24,400 nt of DNA, taken from IMG/VR virus record IMGVR_UViG_3300034170_000047, positions 1 through 24,400 of that record; one strand, given 5' to 3'. This DNA comes from a virus. Both the position numbers and the translations under genes were made by a program. This document shows, one piece after another, positions 7,475 through 15,784 of the stretch. The notes beneath the pieces are model-generated. The model searched no databases. It was not told the DNA's origin and was given only the letters and a program-made list of their open reading frames with translations. Positions within the stretch are counted from its first letter, which is position 1; the number at the start of each line of letters is the position of its first letter.

Positions 7475-8034
7475 ATTTCCTGTCGCAAGTGACGACCCCG
7501 GTGGTTTTCCGGCCTCGCCGCCGTATGGCGGAGTTCATTTCATACCTGACTATCGAGGAGTCCGGTGAGGATGAATTGGAAATCACCGAACATCCGGTTC
7601 AAGACGGCGCAGAAATCACCGACCACGCCTATTTGAAATCACCGACCTTGACCATGTCAGTACAATTCAGTGAAGCTGAAACGTTTACGCCACTTGACGA
7701 AACATACCGCGCCATGTTAGAATTACAAAAGTCGCGGGTCCCGTTCGAGGTTGTTACCGGAAAGCGGATCTACAGCAATATGCTGTTCAAAACACTGCGC
7801 TGCACGACCGACCGAGTTACTGACAACGTGTTGTCTATACAAGCTACCTTGCGCGGCATCATCATAACGCAGGTCGAGCTGACAACAGTGCCGCCGAGAG
7901 AGAAGCAGGCGAATGCCGGTAAGACAGGCGCCACCCAACGCGGCGGAAGTAAAAAGGCGCAGGAAGTAAAGGCGCAGGAAAAGCCGGCCAAACAATCCGC
8001 ACTGAAAAAAATCGCAGGTCTCGGCAATGGCTGA
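7471..8034 (+). CDS. Dit-like baseplate protein
   Basis: A 187-residue protein directly after the tape measure, where the first baseplate ring component is found. Residues about 24-75 (FISYLTIEESGEDELEITEHPVQDGAEITDHAYLKSPTLTM) contain the E-HPV-dGa-iTDHa--kp--l pattern of the N-terminal domain of Dit-like tail proteins. The C-terminal 50 residues are rich in K, Q and A and probably flexible. It overlaps the tape measure by 4 bases and the next gene by 8. It would connect tube and hub. Confidence 0.74.
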   Translation: MNFLSQVTTPVVFRPRRRMAEFISYLTIEESGEDELEITEHPVQDGAEITDHAYLKSPTLTMSVQFSEAETFTPLDETYRAMLELQKSRVPFEVVTGKRIYSNMLFKTLRCTTDRVTDNVLSIQATLRGIIITQVELTTVPPREKQANAGKTGATQRGGSKKAQEVKAQEKPAKQSALKKIAGLGNG

Positions 8035-8344
8035 AAATCTTTATACCGTTCCTCTGACCAGCATACCACAGGACTTTAACATAGTCCTGGCCGGTGTGCA
8101 GTTCAGAATTGTTTGCAAATGGAACGAATTCAGCGGTTGGATCATCGATTTGTATGATGGTGTATCGCAAGCTCCTGTCATCATGAACATACCCCTCGTT
8201 GTCGGGTGTGACCTCCTGGAACAGTATCGGTACACTGGAATCCAAGGGTCTTTGGCGGTTTATACTGACGGCGATCAATATGCCGTACCCACCCTGGACA
8301 ATTTGGGTAGCGAGTCCAACCTTTATTATTTGGTGGATGTATGA
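8027..8344 (+). CDS. Baseplate plug protein (Pam3 gp18-like)
   Basis: A 105-residue protein with PLTSIPQDFNIVLAGVQFRIVCKWN (about residues 9-33), GWIIDLYDG and an ending LGSESNLYYLVDV. This is the pattern of the small phage baseplate plug family, also described in cyanophage Pam3 as gp18: Q-F-i-L-g-xx-y-xi--rWn and a W-iDl-D stretch. It closes the hub opening before contraction. It overlaps both neighbours (8 and 4 bases). The call is from motif memory and the position between Dit-like and hub proteins. Confidence 0.7.
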   Translation: MAENLYTVPLTSIPQDFNIVLAGVQFRIVCKWNEFSGWIIDLYDGVSQAPVIMNIPLVVGCDLLEQYRYTGIQGSLAVYTDGDQYAVPTLDNLGSESNLYYLVDV

Positions 8345-9285
8345 ACGGCGGCCAGGAGCAGTACATCCGGAAGTGTAACCTGATATTGGCTAATGAGGCC
8401 GGTTCAGGTCTTGACGTATCCGAACAAAAGATAACTTTTGCGGTTAAAAAGACCGATGGCCAGACTCCAAACACAGCCGTGATACGCGTGTATGGTCTGA
8501 ATGAAGACACCCGCAACAAAATTCAGAAAGAATACACTAACGTACTGCTTCAAGGCGGCTATGATTCAAACTACGGCATAATATTTACCGGCACCGCCAA
8601 ACGCGTGGCCAAGGGTTCTGATAACAATGTCAGCCCGTACCTAGAGATACAGGCCGCTGATGGCGACACTGCATATAACTTCGCCGTGGTCAACGCCACC
8701 ATTTCCGCTGGCGCGTCTCAACGCGACCAGATTGACCAGGTCGCCAAAGTCCTGAAAACCAAAGGCGTGCAGGTCGGTCATATGGAAATGGACGACACCC
8801 AAAAACTGCCACGCGGCAAAGTCATGTATGGCATGGGTCGTGATTACATGCGCCAGTCGGCCGCCAGCGGCGGCGCCTCATGGACCATTCAGGACGGTGT
8901 GGTAAAGGTTATACCCCTGACGGGCGTTCTGCCTGGGCAGGCTGTAGTCCTGAATAGCCGTACTGGCTTGATCGGCCGTCCTGAGCAGACCAATACAGGT
9001 ATCAAATTCCGCTGCTTGCTGAACCCCATGATAATGATAGGCGGGGCGCTGCAGATCAACGAGGCCGACATACAAACCGGCCAATTGGAGGAGCCACCTG
9101 CGTCCAAGGACGGCAAGACCCCCAAAGACAAGAAAGAGTTGGCCACCATAGAAGCAGACGGCTTCTACCGGGTCATCACTTTGACCTATGTCGGCGACAA
9201 TCGCGGCAAGGATTGGTATTGTGAAGGCGAGTGTCTGGACATTGACACTACAGTCGACAAGAAAAAATCAGTGCAGGCCAACTAA
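8341..9285 (+). CDS. Baseplate hub protein (gp27-like)
   Basis: A 314-residue protein of the kind that forms the trimeric hub to which the spike is attached. The N-terminal part (RKCNLILANEAGSGLDVSEQKITFAVKK, NTAVIRVYGLNEDTRNKI) resembles hub proteins of this myovirus group, followed by LQGGYDSNYGIIFTGTAKRV, a typical beta-strand pair. The last third includes a basic, charged linker (about residues 256-270) and the VITLTYVGDNRGKDWYCEGEC strand region common to hub C-termini. ATA isoleucine codons are frequent here, which may matter for the phage tRNA. Immediately followed by the spike gene without a gap. Confidence 0.72.
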   Translation: MNGGQEQYIRKCNLILANEAGSGLDVSEQKITFAVKKTDGQTPNTAVIRVYGLNEDTRNKIQKEYTNVLLQGGYDSNYGIIFTGTAKRVAKGSDNNVSPYLEIQAADGDTAYNFAVVNATISAGASQRDQIDQVAKVLKTKGVQVGHMEMDDTQKLPRGKVMYGMGRDYMRQSAASGGASWTIQDGVVKVIPLTGVLPGQAVVLNSRTGLIGRPEQTNTGIKFRCLLNPMIMIGGALQINEADIQTGQLEEPPASKDGKTPKDKKELATIEADGFYRVITLTYVGDNRGKDWYCEGECLDIDTTVDKKKSVQAN

Positions 9286-9975
9286 ATGACTGACCGCCGC
9301 GAACTTTATCAAGACCCGGAAGAATCGGCCCGTTTGGCATTTGAGGGCCAAGCCGCCGCGCTTTGGACTACCATGCCCGGCATAATAGAATCTGTCGATT
9401 TGGATGCTCAGACCGTCACTGTGCAGCCTGCGATTCGCGGCGTCGTAACTGATGAGTCCGGTTCGACAGCCAGCACTGACCTGCCGTTATTGGCCGATGT
9501 GCCGATATGCTGGCCGCGTGCTGGCGGGTTTGCGATAACATTCCCGATCAAAAAAGGCGATGAATGTTTGGTTCATTTCGGAGCCAGATGCATCGACGCT
9601 TGGTGGCAGTCGGGCGGCGTGCAGAATCCCCTAGAGGATCGCATGCATGACCTTTCTGATGCGTTTGCCACGTTCGCCCCCACTTCACAAGCCAAAAAAT
9701 TGGCCGATGTGCAATCCGATGGTATGGAGCTGAGGAATGACGCTCGTTCTGTTTGGATGAAATTCACTGACGCGGGCATTGAAATTGAAGGCGACATAAT
9801 TCATCGCGGTGCATACGCTCAAACCGGAGACTACACGCATACCGGTAACTACATCTTGAACGGCGATATGACCCACGGCGGTGGTACCATTTATAGCCTG
9901 GGCCGCAGAATTGACGGTGCTCATACGCATGTCAGTTCTATTCCTGGAACCAATACATCGATTCCAAACGCCTAG
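9286..9975 (+). CDS. Baseplate spike, Gp138 N-terminal domain and HxH tip
   Basis: A 229-residue protein. Residues about 25-115 match the OB-fold of Gp138-type spikes: GIIESVDLDAQTVTVQP, LPLLADVPICWPRAGGFAITFP, GDECLVHFG and AWWQSGG. Residues about 165-205 form a repetitive strand pattern (TGDYTHTGNYILNGDMTHGGG), which fits a short trimeric beta-helix. Near the end is GAHTHVSS, with H213 and H215 forming the H-x-H motif that binds a metal ion at the apex of P2 gpV and phi92 gp138. The spike pierces the outer membrane on contraction, which argues for a Gram-negative host. Start ATG directly follows the previous TAA. Confidence 0.83.
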   Translation: MTDRRELYQDPEESARLAFEGQAAALWTTMPGIIESVDLDAQTVTVQPAIRGVVTDESGSTASTDLPLLADVPICWPRAGGFAITFPIKKGDECLVHFGARCIDAWWQSGGVQNPLEDRMHDLSDAFATFAPTSQAKKLADVQSDGMELRNDARSVWMKFTDAGIEIEGDIIHRGAYAQTGDYTHTGNYILNGDMTHGGGTIYSLGRRIDGAHTHVSSIPGTNTSIPNA

Positions 9976-9983
9976 GGTGCCGC

Positions 9984-10337
9984 ATGCGATACAGAAAGCT
10001 GGACAGCAACGGCGACATGACTTTTGGACTTCAACAGTCAAACTTCTATCGCGACGTGCCGGAAGCACCGGCCCAGGCTATAGCGACCAGATTCCGACTG
10101 ATCATGGGCGAATGGTTCCTAGATATCACGGCCGGGGTGCTATACCAAGGCGGTATCCTTGGCAAGTACACCAAAGAGTCTTCGGACCTTATCATCAGGT
10201 CCACTATTCTTGAGACAGAAGGTGTCAATAGCATTCTGACTTATGAAACCCAATTCAACCCTGACACGCGCAGATACTCAGTGCAAGGGTCAGCCGATAC
10301 CATATACGGCATAGCATTGTTTTCAGGAGTGATCTAG
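9984..10337 (+). CDS. Baseplate wedge protein (gp25-like)
   Basis: A 117-residue protein starting MRYRKLDSNGDMTFG and containing AIATRFRLIMGEWFLDITAGVLY (about residues 32-54). The R-L-x2-GEWFLD-xx-G pattern is typical of small wedge proteins in this slot (between spike and baseplate J), related in role to T4 gp25, which anchors the sheath to the baseplate. AGGGTG lies just upstream of ATG, and the stop TAG directly precedes the next ATG. Confidence 0.72.
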   Translation: MRYRKLDSNGDMTFGLQQSNFYRDVPEAPAQAIATRFRLIMGEWFLDITAGVLYQGGILGKYTKESSDLIIRSTILETEGVNSILTYETQFNPDTRRYSVQGSADTIYGIALFSGVI

Positions 10338-11516
10338 ATGGCCCTGGCAGACCTGGCTTATATTGATGACACAGGGTTCCATTACGCGGATTACCCGACT
10401 GTCCTTGAATACTACAAAAGTTCATACCGGGCCATATACGGTCAGGACACATATTTGGAGCCGGACAGCCAAGACGGGCAATGGTTGGCGATTGAAGCCG
10501 CAGCGATTTACGATGCTATTTCTTTGGCGGCTGATGTTTACAACTCATACTCCCCAAGCACTGCCCAGCGCGATGCCCTTAGCCGCAACGTAAAAATCAA
10601 CGGGCTGCGCCGTAAAATACCGAGCAGGTCAACAGTAGATCTGCTGCTTGTTGGCCAGGTCGGGTCTACGATTACTAACGGGGCTGCAGAAGACGAAGCG
10701 TCTGTGAAGTGGGAGCTGCCGCCATCTGTTACTTTTCCGCCGAGTGGCAGCATAACCATAACTGCGACAGCAACGGTTGATGGTGCGATTCGTGCGCCTG
10801 CAGGGTCTGTGAACAAGATTTCTACCCCAACCAGGGGCTGGCAGTCTGTAACGAATCCAAGTGACGCGGCGCCAGGGCGCCCGGTGGAGGAAGATGCCGA
10901 ACTTCGCCTGAGACAATCCCAGGCTTCGGCGCTGCCGAGCCGTACTGTGGTACAGGGCATCATCAGCGCGGTAGCCAACCTCGACGGCGTGTCCCGTCTC
11001 AGACTGTACGAAAATGACACGAAAGTCACAGACATTGACGGCCTGCCTGCAAATTCGGTAGCTTTAGTTGTTGAAGGCGGCGACAGCACAGAAATAGCAC
11101 AGACTTTAGCCGTCAAGAAGACTCCTGGCGGCTATACCTTCGGCACAGTAGAAGTCGACGTTACTGATACTTACGGCTTGCCGATGAAAGTGCGTATATC
11201 AAGGCCGATGTACGACACCATAACTGCTACCTTTAACATTAAGACCCTGTCCGGATACACCACAGCCACGGGCGATGCTATTCGTAAAGCGGTTTCCGAT
11301 TACATCAACGCCATCGCGATTGGCGGCGGAGTCAGCAAAACTGTAGAATGGGGCGATGCAATCTCAGTGGCGAATTCCGTAGGCGGCGGCGTGACTTTCA
11401 AAGTAACTGGCCTGACTCTTGAGGGACCGGACGGTCCTGGATCGCCAGACGTAGCTGTGGCATTTAACCATGCCGCCCAGGCTCAGCCGTCCGATATCAT
11501 ACTCTTGGAGACGTGA
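10338..11516 (+). CDS. Baseplate J-like protein
   Basis: A 392-residue protein of the baseplate J family, the main part of the wedge ring around the hub. Features are the N-terminal segment ALADLAYIDDTGFHYADYPTVLEYYKSSYRAIYG, the conserved PDSQDGQWLAIEAAAIYDA (about residues 43-61), the central APAGSVNKISTPTRGWQSVTNPSDAAPGRPVEEDAELRLR stretch (about 155-195), and a C-terminal region ending LLET. E-D-x-E-LR-R is the usual J signature. It follows the gp25-like gene with no gap and ends one base before the next ATG. Confidence 0.86.
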   Translation: MALADLAYIDDTGFHYADYPTVLEYYKSSYRAIYGQDTYLEPDSQDGQWLAIEAAAIYDAISLAADVYNSYSPSTAQRDALSRNVKINGLRRKIPSRSTVDLLLVGQVGSTITNGAAEDEASVKWELPPSVTFPPSGSITITATATVDGAIRAPAGSVNKISTPTRGWQSVTNPSDAAPGRPVEEDAELRLRQSQASALPSRTVVQGIISAVANLDGVSRLRLYENDTKVTDIDGLPANSVALVVEGGDSTEIAQTLAVKKTPGGYTFGTVEVDVTDTYGLPMKVRISRPMYDTITATFNIKTLSGYTTATGDAIRKAVSDYINAIAIGGGVSKTVEWGDAISVANSVGGGVTFKVTGLTLEGPDGPGSPDVAVAFNHAAQAQPSDIILLET

Positions 11517-11517
11517 T

Positions 11518-12192
11518 ATGTTCACCGCCGAGGAGTACCTAAAGCTCATAACCAGCGAGCATGCGGACAAGCCTAGATTTGTGTCCACTGTGTCCGTTTC
11601 CGCTGACGCGTCAACTTTGATAAAGAACCTGCTGGACGGCATGCGCTCCGGCACTTTTGACTTGGATGACGCGGTAGGCGTGCAGCTCGATACCGTTGGG
11701 GAGTGGGTCGGCATATCCAGAAACATCGACACCCCAATCACTAACGTGTACTTCTCGTTTGATATCGAAGGTTTGGGCTTTGACCAGGGGGCATGGAAGG
11801 GTCCTTTTGACCCGACTGACGGGATAACCCGCCTGGATGATGACACGTATCGCTTGCTGCTTCGGGCCAGGATCGGTGCCAACCAATGGGATGGCACTAT
11901 GGAGTCGAGCAAGGAAATCCTCGACTTGATTTTTGACATCAATGCCACCGGTACGTATGCGTTCATACGCGACAATCAAGATATGACGATGACAGTAGGC
12001 ATTGCAGGCACTGTTCCGCCAGCATTGAACTTGGCGCTGCTGACCAAGGGCTATATCTCTATCAAACCAAGTACAGTGGGCATTGACTACTTCATAGTGA
12101 CATCAGAAAACGACTCCCCGTTATTCGGGTTTGACTCGAATAACGAATTCATAGGCGGCTTCGACTTCGGGTCTTGGGGCACTTTACTGTAA
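11518..12192 (+). CDS. Baseplate protein, DUF2612 family
   Basis: A 224-residue protein from ATG 11518, with GGAG 8 bases upstream; an earlier in-frame ATG (11470) lies inside the J gene and lacks such a site. Residues about 45-60 (LDDAVGVQLDTVGEWVGISRNI) carry the GvqLD-lG--vG--R pattern of DUF2612, and DDDTYRLLLRARIGANQWDGTMESSKEIL (about 103-131) continues it. In P2-like nomenclature this is the gpI/J2 slot that connects the wedge with tail fibers. The C-terminal end (FGFDSNNEFIGGFDFGSWGTLL) is the usual aromatic/glycine ending. Confidence 0.78.
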   Translation: MFTAEEYLKLITSEHADKPRFVSTVSVSADASTLIKNLLDGMRSGTFDLDDAVGVQLDTVGEWVGISRNIDTPITNVYFSFDIEGLGFDQGAWKGPFDPTDGITRLDDDTYRLLLRARIGANQWDGTMESSKEILDLIFDINATGTYAFIRDNQDMTMTVGIAGTVPPALNLALLTKGYISIKPSTVGIDYFIVTSENDSPLFGFDSNNEFIGGFDFGSWGTLL

Positions 12193-12204
12193 CACGGAGA
12201 TAAT

Positions 12205-13755
12205 ATGGCAAACGATTTCTTGCCCTTCGGCATAAGCGAGAGTGCCAACGTGGTCACCCAAGCCGAATACGCAGGTTTGGCTTCTCGCAGCACCGGGTTC
12301 ACGGCTGGTACTGCTGTGTCCAAACAGCTCAACAAGGCTTGGCGTCAATCGTCGGTGATGTCCCACGTCTTGGCGGAATTTATAGAACAGAACAGCGGCA
12401 ATGATGTTCTGGACGACGGTGATATACCCACCATCCAGAACAACCTGACTTTGGCTGTTCAAGCTGCGATAGCCGATGGCATACCTTACGCCACTCAGCT
12501 GGAGGCGGAAGCAGGAACAGCGCTGGACAAGGTCATGAGCCCTTTGCGGGTTTTCCAAGCTATTGCCAAAGTCGTCGTCCAAGCTACGGAGACCGCATTT
12601 GGTTGGCTGAAAATAGCAACCCTGTCCCAGACCAACACCGGCACGGACGACAGCACGGCGATCACCCCGAAGAAACTCGCCGCAGCCACGCAAACACAAA
12701 CGCTTAGTGCCGGTACTACCACCGGCACTGCTACGGCGTATGTCATTTCGGGCATTCCTGGTTTGGCGTCGTATGTAACGAAACTTAGACTTAACGTGAC
12801 CTTTCACGTCGACTCAGGCGCCAACCCTACGGTCAACGTAAATGCCATCGGCGCAAAAAATCTCAAACAATACGACTCGACCGGTGCTAAGGTAGCAGTG
12901 GCCGTAAAAGCTGGCCAGATTGGCGATATCGTATATGACGGTACCGACATGGTTCTGCTTGACCCGTTGCCGACCAACACCGTAGTGCGGCAGGGTGTCA
13001 GGGGCGACTGCTCCAACTACCGTGCTATTGCCAACGGTATTTCTGGTAACATAGTTGTTACGGCTGATCGTGTTGTTGTGGAAGACTCTACCAATGACAT
13101 AGTCGCTCTGTACAACATCAGTCTCACGCTTAACACCCTGGCGGCCGCATCGGCTACTGTAGACGGCATGGCAACCGGCGCTACCGTGGCCAATGGTTTG
13201 TATGCGTTGTATGTTTGGTACAACAAGTCTACTGGTGCGATACGCATCACCGGGGACACGTCTTTCACTGCACCGACCTCGCCTGCCACAGGTTTTAACC
13301 ATTGGGCTCGTCGCGGGTCGTTTAAGGTGGATTCGACAGTAAACCGCTATCCACTGTCGTCCTCGCAGGCCAATAACAAGTTTAAATATGAAGTTGTAGC
13401 AGGCAGCAACGTGACGTCATTCCCAGGGGTGATATCCGGCCTATACAACACCGCAACTACTCAACCGTTGACCAGTTACTGCCCCTCTACCGCAAGCTCG
13501 GCCTATTTGGTGGCAGGCAGTAACGCCGGGTACATAGGGTTTGCGCCGGTTGGTGCTTTCTCCACCACTCCTGGGTCTCAGTACCTAAGCTTATCTCAAC
13601 CGAACGGATTCCCGTTTGTCGGCGGTTGGAACGCCTCAGGTCCTGTTCCCACCACTAGCGGTGAGGTTAGTTTGATGAAAGCTAACGCCGTTCAGTACTG
13701 CTGCACCGCAGCGGGCGGCATACTTCAATTGGTAGGTTTCGAGGACTCGCTATGA
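12205..13755 (+). CDS. Tail fiber protein
   Basis: A 516-residue fiber that probably binds the host receptor. The first 60 residues (ANDFLPFGISESANVVTQAEYAG) resemble the conserved virion-attachment part of many fibers. The segment GWLKIATLSQTNTGTDDSTAITPKKLAAA (about 133-161) is a tail-fiber repeat of the Phage_fiber_2 type. After about residue 165 it becomes a T/S/A/G/N-rich beta-structured shaft and tip without strong signatures, as expected for fast-evolving receptor-binding parts. GGAG precedes ATG by 7 bases. It overlaps the next gene by 4 bases, as fiber and fiber chaperone genes often do. Confidence 0.8.
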   Translation: MANDFLPFGISESANVVTQAEYAGLASRSTGFTAGTAVSKQLNKAWRQSSVMSHVLAEFIEQNSGNDVLDDGDIPTIQNNLTLAVQAAIADGIPYATQLEAEAGTALDKVMSPLRVFQAIAKVVVQATETAFGWLKIATLSQTNTGTDDSTAITPKKLAAATQTQTLSAGTTTGTATAYVISGIPGLASYVTKLRLNVTFHVDSGANPTVNVNAIGAKNLKQYDSTGAKVAVAVKAGQIGDIVYDGTDMVLLDPLPTNTVVRQGVRGDCSNYRAIANGISGNIVVTADRVVVEDSTNDIVALYNISLTLNTLAAASATVDGMATGATVANGLYALYVWYNKSTGAIRITGDTSFTAPTSPATGFNHWARRGSFKVDSTVNRYPLSSSQANNKFKYEVVAGSNVTSFPGVISGLYNTATTQPLTSYCPSTASSAYLVAGSNAGYIGFAPVGAFSTTPGSQYLSLSQPNGFPFVGGWNASGPVPTTSGEVSLMKANAVQYCCTAAGGILQLVGFEDSL

Positions 13756-14192
13756 GCGGATTTGCTGTTAAATACTACCCCGGCACAGAGATTGTGGCGG
13801 GCGTGCGGGTGTGGGATGACGAGGATACTGTTCCTGAGGATCATGTATGGTGGGACCCCGAAACTAAGGGGGAGCCTCCTAAGCCAGTCGATAGTCCCGA
13901 AGTAGTGGAGGCCAACGCACTGTTGGAAGTTTCCAACAGAACACGGCAGGCGAACCTTCAAGTCATCGCCCTCCAAGGACGGGTTGACTCCATTAACGAG
14001 GCTATTGAGGAAGATGACGTACTTCCAGAAGAAGTCGCCGAACTCCCGGTAAGGCAGGAGCAACTCACTCAATGGAAGCAGTACCGCAAGCTTTTGGGGA
14101 GGGTGAAAACGTCAGCCGGTTGGTTTGAATCCCCGGCTTGGCCGGAAGCCCCTGATTTGTACGCAGAAGAAGCTGTAAGCCTCAGCAAATAA
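13752..14192 (+). CDS. Tail fiber assembly protein (Caudo_TAP-like)
   Basis: A 146-residue acidic protein immediately after the fiber. The C-terminal part (QLTQWKQYRKLLGRVKTSAGWFESPAWPEAPD, about residues 103-134) fits the L-x-WK-xYR-xL pattern with a WP-xx-P ending seen in tail fiber assembly proteins, chaperones that help fibers trimerise. The N-terminal part (KYYPGTEIVAGVRVWDDEDTVPEDHVWWDP) is tryptophan-rich. The middle is a charged helix with coiled-coil character. Overlaps the fiber stop by 4 bases. Confidence 0.65.
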   Translation: MSGFAVKYYPGTEIVAGVRVWDDEDTVPEDHVWWDPETKGEPPKPVDSPEVVEANALLEVSNRTRQANLQVIALQGRVDSINEAIEEDDVLPEEVAELPVRQEQLTQWKQYRKLLGRVKTSAGWFESPAWPEAPDLYAEEAVSLSK

Positions 14193-14229
14193 CTAGATCC
14201 AACACTTAACGACACGTAGGGGCGCCCCG

Positions 14230-14694
14230 ATGGCAGAAAAAGAGGCGGCACGCCGAGGTGACACAGATATGACCACTGAAACGTACAATACGATAGACAT
14301 CGAAGTGATGAAATCCGAATTATCGGAGCTTCGCACTGACATTCATCAGATTGGCGCCAAAATGGACGTGGTGCTTCAAATGCAGGTTGCAATCACGCAA
14401 TTGCAGGAGCGGCACGAGACGCAGAAGGGGGGCCTTGACCGCGCCTTCTCTGCTATCAAGGAGAATAAGCATAACGCCGATGTCACCAACTCTGAGCTAT
14501 CCCGTTGGGTGTCATTTGTAAAAGGCGGCGTTGTGGTCGGGGGCCTACTGTTTGCGTTTACGCAATGGTATACGATGGGCCAAATCGAAAAGCTTGAAAA
14601 CACTTCCAAAGCGTACTTTTCGCTCGACAAGAGGATTACGTTCATGGAATCCAAACTCTGGCCGGACTTGGGTCCTGGGGAGAAGAAAAAATGA
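14230..14694 (+). CDS. Lysis-block membrane protein: coiled coil plus one TM (holin-like)
   Basis: A 154-residue protein with a helical, coiled-coil-like first half (VMKSELSELRTDIHQIGAKMDVVLQMQVAITQLQER, about residues 27-62), one clear membrane segment (FVKGGVVVGGLLFAFTQWYTM, about 97-117) and a charged C-terminus ending GEKKK. It sits directly before the endolysin and overlaps it by 4 bases. This resembles XhlA-type or class III-like holin accessory proteins, but no family was firmly recognised. Two starts are possible: ATG 14230 with AGGGG in a GGGGCGCCCC palindrome, and ATG 14269 with AGGTGA 7 bases upstream. The second may be the main one. Confidence 0.65.
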   Translation: MAEKEAARRGDTDMTTETYNTIDIEVMKSELSELRTDIHQIGAKMDVVLQMQVAITQLQERHETQKGGLDRAFSAIKENKHNADVTNSELSRWVSFVKGGVVVGGLLFAFTQWYTMGQIEKLENTSKAYFSLDKRITFMESKLWPDLGPGEKKK

Positions 14695-15161
14695 ATTTGG
14701 AGCAATCTCTGAAACACCTCTTGGGGAATGAGGGCGGTTTCGTAGATCACCCCAAAGACCCTGGAGGCGCCACAAACTTCGGCATCACTGAACGAGTGGC
14801 TAGGTCTCACGGGTATACGGGCGACATGCGCAATTTGCCGTTGACTACAGCATTGCGCATCTATCGTGAGGATTATTGGGACCGTATAAAAGCCGATCAA
14901 CTACCGGACCATCTGCGCTTTCATGTCTTCGATGCCGCAGTAAACAGCGGCCCAGGTCAAGCGGTCAAATGGCTGCAACGCGCAGCTGGGGTTGCCCAGG
15001 ACGGCGTCATCGGCCCGAAAACCATGTCGGCCGCTACTATGGTCACTGTTGCTCAATACAGCGCCATACGGCTCCGGTTTATGACCGACTTACCGACATG
15101 GACGTCATTCGGTAAGGGGTGGGCGCGGCGCATTGCCGATAATTTGGAGATTACCGAATGA
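14691..15161 (+). CDS. Endolysin, glycosyl hydrolase 108 family
   Basis: A 156-residue peptidoglycan hydrolase. The N-terminal GNEGGFVDHPKDPGGATNFG (residues 12-31) is the GH108 catalytic signature, with E14 the expected catalytic glutamate and the DPGG-T-xGIT loop following. The C-terminal half (RFHVFDAAVNSGPGQAVKWLQRAAGV, DGVIGPKT) is the associated peptidoglycan-binding domain type 3. No signal peptide or membrane anchor is present, so release requires a holin. It overlaps both neighbours by 4 bases (ATGA). Length is normal for single-catalytic-domain enzymes of this family, as used by Gram-negative phages. Confidence 0.88.
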   Translation: MNLEQSLKHLLGNEGGFVDHPKDPGGATNFGITERVARSHGYTGDMRNLPLTTALRIYREDYWDRIKADQLPDHLRFHVFDAAVNSGPGQAVKWLQRAAGVAQDGVIGPKTMSAATMVTVAQYSAIRLRFMTDLPTWTSFGKGWARRIADNLEITE

Positions 15162-15751
15162 AATGGTCAGACGTAGGCACGGTGGTCGGGCGCGCTGCGC
15201 CATATGTCGGCGCGCTCTTGGGGGGCCCGGCCGGGGCCTCGGTGGGGTCTCTCTTGGCTTCGGCGCTCGGGGTCGACGCGACACCCGAATCCGTCGACGC
15301 GGCTCTCGGACGCGATCCGGAGGCCCTAGCTAAGATCCAGGAATTACAGATCAATGCGAAGGTCCAACTGCAGCAGCTTGCTGTGACGGCGGAGTCCAAT
15401 CGCATGCAGGCCGAAGCCAAGCAATACAGCGCGGAGGCGGCCGACCGGAACAGTGCCAGGGAACTGGCGGCCAAACAGCCGAATGACCTTGTTCGCCCGG
15501 CACTGACTTTCATTATGCTTGGGGGTTCGCTATTTGTAATCGTGGCCGTGCTTTTGGGCTGGGCTACCGAAGTGCTAAGAGACGTAACGGCCGCATTGAC
15601 CGTGGGCACTGTCTTGGGGCTCTGGTTGGGCATGACCAAGGAAGTTATGGGCTTCTGGTTCGGCATGACCAAGGAAAGCCAGAAACAATCGGCTGCTATC
15701 ACTACGTTTGCTGTTACGCCAGGGACCGTAAGTAAGCCCGATGACAAATAA
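15158..15751 (+). CDS. Holin, GTA_holin_3TM-like
   Basis: A 197-residue protein with a glycine/alanine-rich hydrophobic N-terminus (APYVGALLGGPAGASVGSLLASALG, about residues 14-38), a charged helix rich in A, E and Q (about 50-105), then two strong membrane segments (VRPALTFIMLGGSLFVIVAVLLGW and VTAALTVGTVLGLWLGM). This order, with KQPNDLVRPALTF before the first strong TM, matches the 3-TM holin family first described in gene transfer agents. The last part holds a tandem 11-residue repeat (GLWLGMTKEVM / GFWFGMTKESQ). It follows the endolysin by ATGA overlap and ends the late operon. No spanin was found nearby. Confidence 0.75.
   Translation: MKWSDVGTVVGRAAPYVGALLGGPAGASVGSLLASALGVDATPESVDAALGRDPEALAKIQELQINAKVQLQQLAVTAESNRMQAEAKQYSAEAADRNSARELAAKQPNDLVRPALTFIMLGGSLFVIVAVLLGWATEVLRDVTAALTVGTVLGLWLGMTKEVMGFWFGMTKESQKQSAAITTFAVTPGTVSKPDDK
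15622..15687 (+). repeat. 33-bp tandem repeat in holin gene
   Basis: The block around GGCATGACCAAGGAA occurs twice, at 15629-15643 and 15662-15676, with period 33 bases (11 codons). Flanking TGGTT is also shared (15623-15627 and 15656-15660). It looks like an in-frame duplication near the C-terminal end of the last membrane segment. Confidence 0.7.
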
Positions 15752-15755
15752 GCAA

Positions 15756-15776
15756 AGGCCCGGATAATCCGGGCCT
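15756..15776. terminator. Bidirectional terminator between convergent operons
   Basis: AGGCCCGGA (15756-15764), loop TAA, TCCGGGCCT (15768-15776): a perfect 9-bp stem. It is followed by ATTTGTATT on the + strand and by TTTGCTTATTTGT on the - strand. Outer ACAAAT/ATTTGT halves (15744-15749 and 15777-15782) could extend it. It sits exactly between the stop of the + strand holin and the stop of the - strand DUF5664 gene, so it can serve both transcripts. Confidence 0.85.
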
Positions 15777-15784
15777 ATTTGTAT

